Below are positions 6,828 through 9,292 of a stretch of DNA of 9,292 nucleotides, in pieces. The stretch is from Bacteroidaceae bacterium (GTDB lineage: Bacteria; Bacteroidota; Bacteroidia; Bacteroidales; Barnesiellaceae_A): NCBI GenBank assembly GCA_017561285.1, contig JAFZDG010000077.1, forward strand, positions 1-9,292. The letters run 5' to 3'. A model generated the notes under the pieces. The model made no database searches. It was not told the DNA's origin and saw only the letters and a list, made by a program, of their open reading frames with translations. A program made the position numbers and the translations under genes. Positions within the stretch are counted from its first letter, which is position 1; every line of letters starts with the position of its first letter.

Positions 6828-6869
6828 TGACACCTCACTGCGTTGCTACCAACGTAATATATAGTGTCA
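6828..6869 (+). promoter_or_regulatory. Nested hairpin element in the yajC-ybbR gap
   Basis: TGACAC (6828-6833) can pair with GTGTCA (6864-6869), enclosing a tight hairpin CGTTG-CTAC-CAACG at 6841-6854. A nine-base direct repeat AACAATTGA occurs at 6787-6795 and 6822-6830, the first copy overlapping the yajC stop codon. There is no T-run after it. Role unknown: processing site, attenuator or protein site are all possible. Confidence 0.4.
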
Positions 6870-6884
6870 GTTAAATACCCACTA

Positions 6885-6926
6885 CAAGAGGCTGCGTCAA
6901 AAGATACCTTTTGACACAGCCTCTTG
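6885..6926. repeat. Near-perfect 19-bp-stem inverted repeat upstream of ybbR
   Basis: CAAGAGGCTGCGTCAAAAG (6885-6903), loop ATAC, then CTTTTGACACAGCCTCTTG (6908-6926). There is a single mismatch, C against A on the plus strand, which becomes a U-G wobble in a minus-strand RNA. The motif GAGGCTGTGTCAAAA resembles repetitive intergenic hairpins that I recall as common between genes in Bacteroidales; this cannot be checked here. No T-run follows on either side, so it may be a weak or Rho-independent-like terminator, a processing hairpin or a REP-like repeat. It ends 17 bases before the ybbR start codon. Confidence 0.75.
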
Positions 6927-6943
6927 ACATAAAAATATGCACT

Positions 6944-7990
6944 ATGAGCAAGCTCCCCTTTATACAAAAAATAAGCGACCACCTACAACACCTCAAGAAC
7001 TTGTCGAAAACCGAACAAGGCAAAGAGATACTCACCTTCTTGGGATTTGTTGTGCTGGCAACCGGCATATGGTTTATATTGGCAATAAACGACACCCGCG
7101 AAAGCATCGTAAGAATACCATTAGAGCTCACCAATGTACCCGAAGAGGCCACCCTCATACAAGATATGCCGCCATACATCGAGGCTCGTATTCGCGACAA
7201 AGGTGCAGCACTGCTCAGCTACAACATTAATGGGATAGCCCCCATCAAAATAGAATTTGACCGACACAGCAACCAACGCGATGCTATAACCATAAGCAAC
7301 AACACACTCGTAGAGTACTCAAGAAAGCAACTGCGAGCAACCACAACGATCAACGATTTTGCACCCGACTCCATACGCATAGCCTATACCACAGACTTAG
7401 GAAAGCGCCTGCCCATTGCAATAAAAGCCGACATCAGCACATCGCCATTCAGCACACTGAGCGATAGCATTTACGCCACACCCGACAGTGTAACCATATA
7501 TGGAAAGGCTGCACAAATAAGCCGCATTAAAGAGATATACACCGAAGAGATAGTTGCACACGACATCACCGACACAACATACATAAGAGCACACATACAA
7601 CCCATCGAAGGCACACGCATTATACCCGACAGCGTAACCATCGTCATACCGGTCGAAGAGTATATTACCAAAACCATTTCAGTGCCCGTAGTCATCGGAG
7701 GCGTTCCCTCGGGATATTCAATCATGACATTCCCCTCACACATATCACTCACATGCCTCGTACCCAAGAGCAAATACGCACAAATTGTAAGCGAAGAATT
7801 TCTCATTGGCAACACATACGAAGAGTTGGAAAAAACACCCGGAACATACGGAGCCATAACCGTACTCAACGCACCCAACTACACACACAACATCATACTC
7901 AAAACCGATAGCGTAGAGTATATCGTAAGCGAGAACACTCGTCAAAGCAACAACAACGTACAACAACCCGACACAACACAACAACCATGA
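6944..7990 (+). CDS. YbbR-domain (CdaR-like) membrane-anchored protein
   Basis: 348 residues. The N-terminal 28 residues are cytoplasmic and charged, one membrane helix lies at about 29-48 (ILTFLGFVVLATGIWFILAI), and the rest is expected outside the inner membrane. Repeated beta-rich YbbR-type segments follow: IVRIPLELTNVPEEATL (55-71) through an arm ending near 145, LPIAIKADIST...PDSVTIYGKAAQISRI (156-195), and TISVPVVIGGVPSGYSI (244-260). The tail from 332 is rich in Asn, Gln and Thr. In Firmicutes, YbbR/CdaR binds the diadenylate cyclase CdaA; no such cyclase gene is in this window, so a link to c-di-AMP is only a family-based possibility. ATG at 6944 is chosen; an in-frame TTG at 6911 lies in the arm of a hairpin. 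The stop overlaps the coaE start (ATGA), suggesting translational coupling. Confidence 0.83.
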   Translation: MSKLPFIQKISDHLQHLKNLSKTEQGKEILTFLGFVVLATGIWFILAINDTRESIVRIPLELTNVPEEATLIQDMPPYIEARIRDKGAALLSYNINGIAPIKIEFDRHSNQRDAITISNNTLVEYSRKQLRATTTINDFAPDSIRIAYTTDLGKRLPIAIKADISTSPFSTLSDSIYATPDSVTIYGKAAQISRIKEIYTEEIVAHDITDTTYIRAHIQPIEGTRIIPDSVTIVIPVEEYITKTISVPVVIGGVPSGYSIMTFPSHISLTCLVPKSKYAQIVSEEFLIGNTYEELEKTPGTYGAITVLNAPNYTHNIILKTDSVEYIVSENTRQSNNNVQQPDTTQQP

Positions 7991-8568
7991 GTACCCCCAT
8001 ACAGATAGGCATAACCGGCGGAATAGGTAGCGGAAAAAGCATTGTATCGCACATACTACGCATTATGCAATACCCCGTCTACGACACCGACAGCCAAGCC
8101 AAAATACTCATGGATACCCCCACCCTGCGACAAGCACTCGTAGCACAATGGGGCAACAACATCATATTGCCCAACGGAGGCCTTAACAGACAACAATTGG
8201 CACAAATCGTATTTAACGACTCAACCCAATTGGCCACACTCAACAGCATAGTACACCCCGCCGTACGACAACACTACGCACAATGGGTACAAGAACAACA
8301 CAGCCCCATCGTATTTGTAGAGAGCGCCATACTGCACCACGCACATATGGACACCACCCTGCAACACATATGGATTGTACAAGCCGACAGCGAAACACGC
8401 ATAGAACGTGTTATGCAACGCAACAACCTCAGCCGACAAGAGGTAGAAGCACGCATTGCATCGCAACAAGAGCCACCCATCGACAATCGTACCCACATTA
8501 TCAACAACAACACCAACCAAGCCATATTGCCACAAATAATGCAATTGCTCAACGAAGTATTAACTTAA
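7987..8568 (+). CDS. coaE: Dephospho-CoA kinase
   Basis: 193 residues, the usual size. CoaE phosphorylates the ribose 3'-OH of dephospho-CoA with ATP, the last step of coenzyme A synthesis, in the cytoplasm. The Walker A loop is GGIGSGKS at 11-18, within IGITGGIGSGKS. YDTDSQA at 32-38 supplies the acidic residues of the family's (V/I)DAD motif. L..IVHPAV at about 85-93 is the conserved HP segment, and residues 107-117 (SPIVFVESAIL) correspond to the usual 'DIPLL' region with E112. The lid helix has ETRIERVMQRNNLSRQEVEARIASQ. The usual R..AD...N after that Q is not clear; the sequence reads NRTHIINNN instead. Composition is skewed: 22 Gln, about 14 Asn and only two Lys, matching the A/C bias of the strand. 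Its ATG overlaps the ybbR stop by four bases. Confidence 0.93.
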   Translation: MSTPIQIGITGGIGSGKSIVSHILRIMQYPVYDTDSQAKILMDTPTLRQALVAQWGNNIILPNGGLNRQQLAQIVFNDSTQLATLNSIVHPAVRQHYAQWVQEQHSPIVFVESAILHHAHMDTTLQHIWIVQADSETRIERVMQRNNLSRQEVEARIASQQEPPIDNRTHIINNNTNQAILPQIMQLLNEVLT

Positions 8569-8583
8569 TTTTTGTACCAAACG

Positions 8584-8614
8584 TTGGCAAATTCACATCC
8601 TAATACTATCTTTG
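8584..8614 (+). promoter_or_regulatory. Promoter of the DUF5606 gene
   Basis: TTGG at 8584-8587, a 19-base spacer, then TATCTTTG at 8607-8614: a good match to the Bacteroidota -33 and -7 elements. The -7 box is followed by CAATCG as at nusB. The -33 element lies in the right arm of a bulged dyad at 8571-8591 (TTTG-TA-CCAA, ACG, TTGG-CAAA). Transcription would begin near 8619, about 29 bases before the ATG. This shows that the gene can be transcribed apart from coaE, which ends only 79 bases upstream. Confidence 0.7.
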
Positions 8615-8647
8615 CAATCGTTTTACAAACCCCAAACAAACACATAT

Positions 8648-9091
8648 ATGTTAAAGACAATTCTCGCCATCTCTGGCAAACCCGGACTATACAAACTCGT
8701 ATCGCAAGGTAAAAATATGCTCGTAGTAGAATCGTTGCTCAACGGCAAACGCACACCCGCCTACAACCACGAGAAAATCATCTCATTAGGCGATATTGCT
8801 ATGTTTACCGACAGCGACGAAGTACCCTTGAACGAAGTTTTTGAGAGTATGAAACAGCTCGAGAACGGGGCCAAAGCATCAGTAAGCACCAAAGACAGCG
8901 AAAAAACACTTCGCGAATATCTCGGTAAAGTACTCCCCAACTTTGACCGCGACCGCGTTTACACAGCCGACATCAAGAAACTTATCAGCTGGTACAACCT
9001 GCTCATAGAAAACGGCTACAACAACTTCGAAGATCAAGATACTATTGAAGCCGAAGCCGAAGAAAATACAGCAAACGACAAAGCAGAATAA
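8648..9091 (+). CDS. DUF5606 family conserved protein
   Basis: 147 residues, no signal peptide or membrane helix, so cytoplasmic. The N-terminal half is a compact beta-rich domain: MLKTILAISGKPGLYKLVSQ (1-20), MLVVESLLNGKRTPAY (24-39) and ISLGDIAMFT (45-54), the pattern of the DUF5606 family found across Bacteroidota. The second half is helical (EKTLREYLGKVLPNFDRDRVYTADIKKLISWYNLLI, about 85-120), and the last 20 residues are an acidic, probably disordered tail. Biochemical function is unknown. It commonly sits beside coaE in this phylum, as here, but the promoter and terminator suggest it is a single-gene unit. ATG at 8648 is chosen over an in-frame ATG at 8612, which overlaps the -7 box. 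Confidence 0.87.
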   Translation: MLKTILAISGKPGLYKLVSQGKNMLVVESLLNGKRTPAYNHEKIISLGDIAMFTDSDEVPLNEVFESMKQLENGAKASVSTKDSEKTLREYLGKVLPNFDRDRVYTADIKKLISWYNLLIENGYNNFEDQDTIEAEAEENTANDKAE

Positions 9092-9107
9092 TCAAAAATA
9101 GAAACAT

Positions 9108-9153
9108 AAACGAGGAGATGTGTCGTCAAAGATTCGGTACATCTCCTCGTTTT
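9108..9153 (+). terminator. Intrinsic terminator after the DUF5606 gene
   Basis: A perfect 14-bp stem: AAACGAGGAGATGT (9108-9121) with ACATCTCCTCGTTT (9139-9152), a 17-base loop, and a T-run at 9150-9153 followed by ATTATT. It begins 16 bases past the stop codon. This is the clearest terminator in the window, and because the arms end in AAA and TTT it can also work from the other strand. Confidence 0.88.
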
Positions 9154-9250
9154 ATTATCCCTGCACGAAATATAATGCACAGATAATCTGATACATACAA
9201 AACACATCTATTGATAGCGCAAGAAAAAACAAAGAAACATTTGTAAAAAC

Positions 9251-9292
9251 TTGCATAAATCAAAAAAACACCCTATCTTTGCAACCGCAAAA
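9251..9292 (+). promoter_or_regulatory. Promoter of a gene beyond the right edge
   Basis: TTGC at 9251-9254, a 19-base spacer, then TATCTTTG at 9274-9281, followed by the same dyad as at nusB: TTTGC (9278-9282), AACC, GCAAA (9287-9291). The gene itself is outside the window. The stretch between the terminator and this promoter (9155-9250) is A-rich and shows no gene. Confidence 0.7.

Noticed and set aside
6827..6861. Sigma-70-like TTGACA and TAATAT pair
   Set aside because: The spacing is 23 bases and Bacteroidota primary promoters do not use these hexamers.
6911..6943. TTG start for the YbbR protein
   Set aside because: It lies in the right arm of the 6885-6926 hairpin and adds residues unlike the family; the ATG at 6944 is preferred.
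8283..8603. 106-codon plus-strand frame overlapping coaE
   Set aside because: Thr/Arg/His/Gln-rich shadow of the coaE frame caused by A/C-rich codons; coaE has an intact Walker A and full length.

Overview
The window looks like a chromosomal segment from a member of the order Bacteroidales (phylum Bacteroidota). Three things point there. Promoters fit the TTTG / TAnnTTTG type rather than the sigma-70 hexamers. NusB is in the long (about 308-residue) form. The gene run nusB - yajC - ybbR - coaE - DUF5606 is a familiar Bacteroidales arrangement. A surface-type lipoprotein and a protein with a type IX secretion (Por) tail fit the same picture. Genus and species cannot be named from this sequence.

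Left part, minus strand (43-5351): a 963-residue lipoprotein with a DUF6562/fimbrillin-like N-terminus, a beta-helix-like centre and a GLUG-like, cysteine-rich C-terminal third (43-2934); a 356-base intergenic region with a C9 tract, several dyads and the probable promoter and leader of the lipoprotein (2935-3290); a 432-residue GLUG-repeat protein with a Sec signal peptide and a C-terminal T9SS sorting domain (3291-4589); and a 217-residue AlbA_2/Schlafen-type protein with a C-terminal winged helix (4698-5351). The last is divergent from nusB across a 129-base region with a -7 box on each strand.

Right part, plus strand (5481-9292): nusB (transcription antitermination), yajC (Sec accessory membrane protein), a YbbR-domain membrane-anchored protein and coaE (last step of CoA synthesis). 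These probably form one transcription unit; the ybbR stop and coaE start overlap as ATGA. The DUF5606 gene follows with its own well-formed promoter and a strong intrinsic terminator. The window ends just inside the promoter of a further plus-strand gene that lies outside it.

Most of the right half is ordinary housekeeping. The more interesting signals are non-coding: a homopolymer C9 tract beside a dyad upstream of the surface lipoprotein, competing hairpins in its leader, a 19-bp-stem hairpin just before ybbR, a nearly leaderless AlbA_2 gene, and a shared dyad that includes the -7 box in two promoters. There is also a strong A/C-over-G/T bias on the plus strand, which appears to shape protein composition (CoaE has only two lysines and 22 glutamines). 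I see no clear new defence or mobile system, no tRNA, rRNA or CRISPR, and no insertion sequence.
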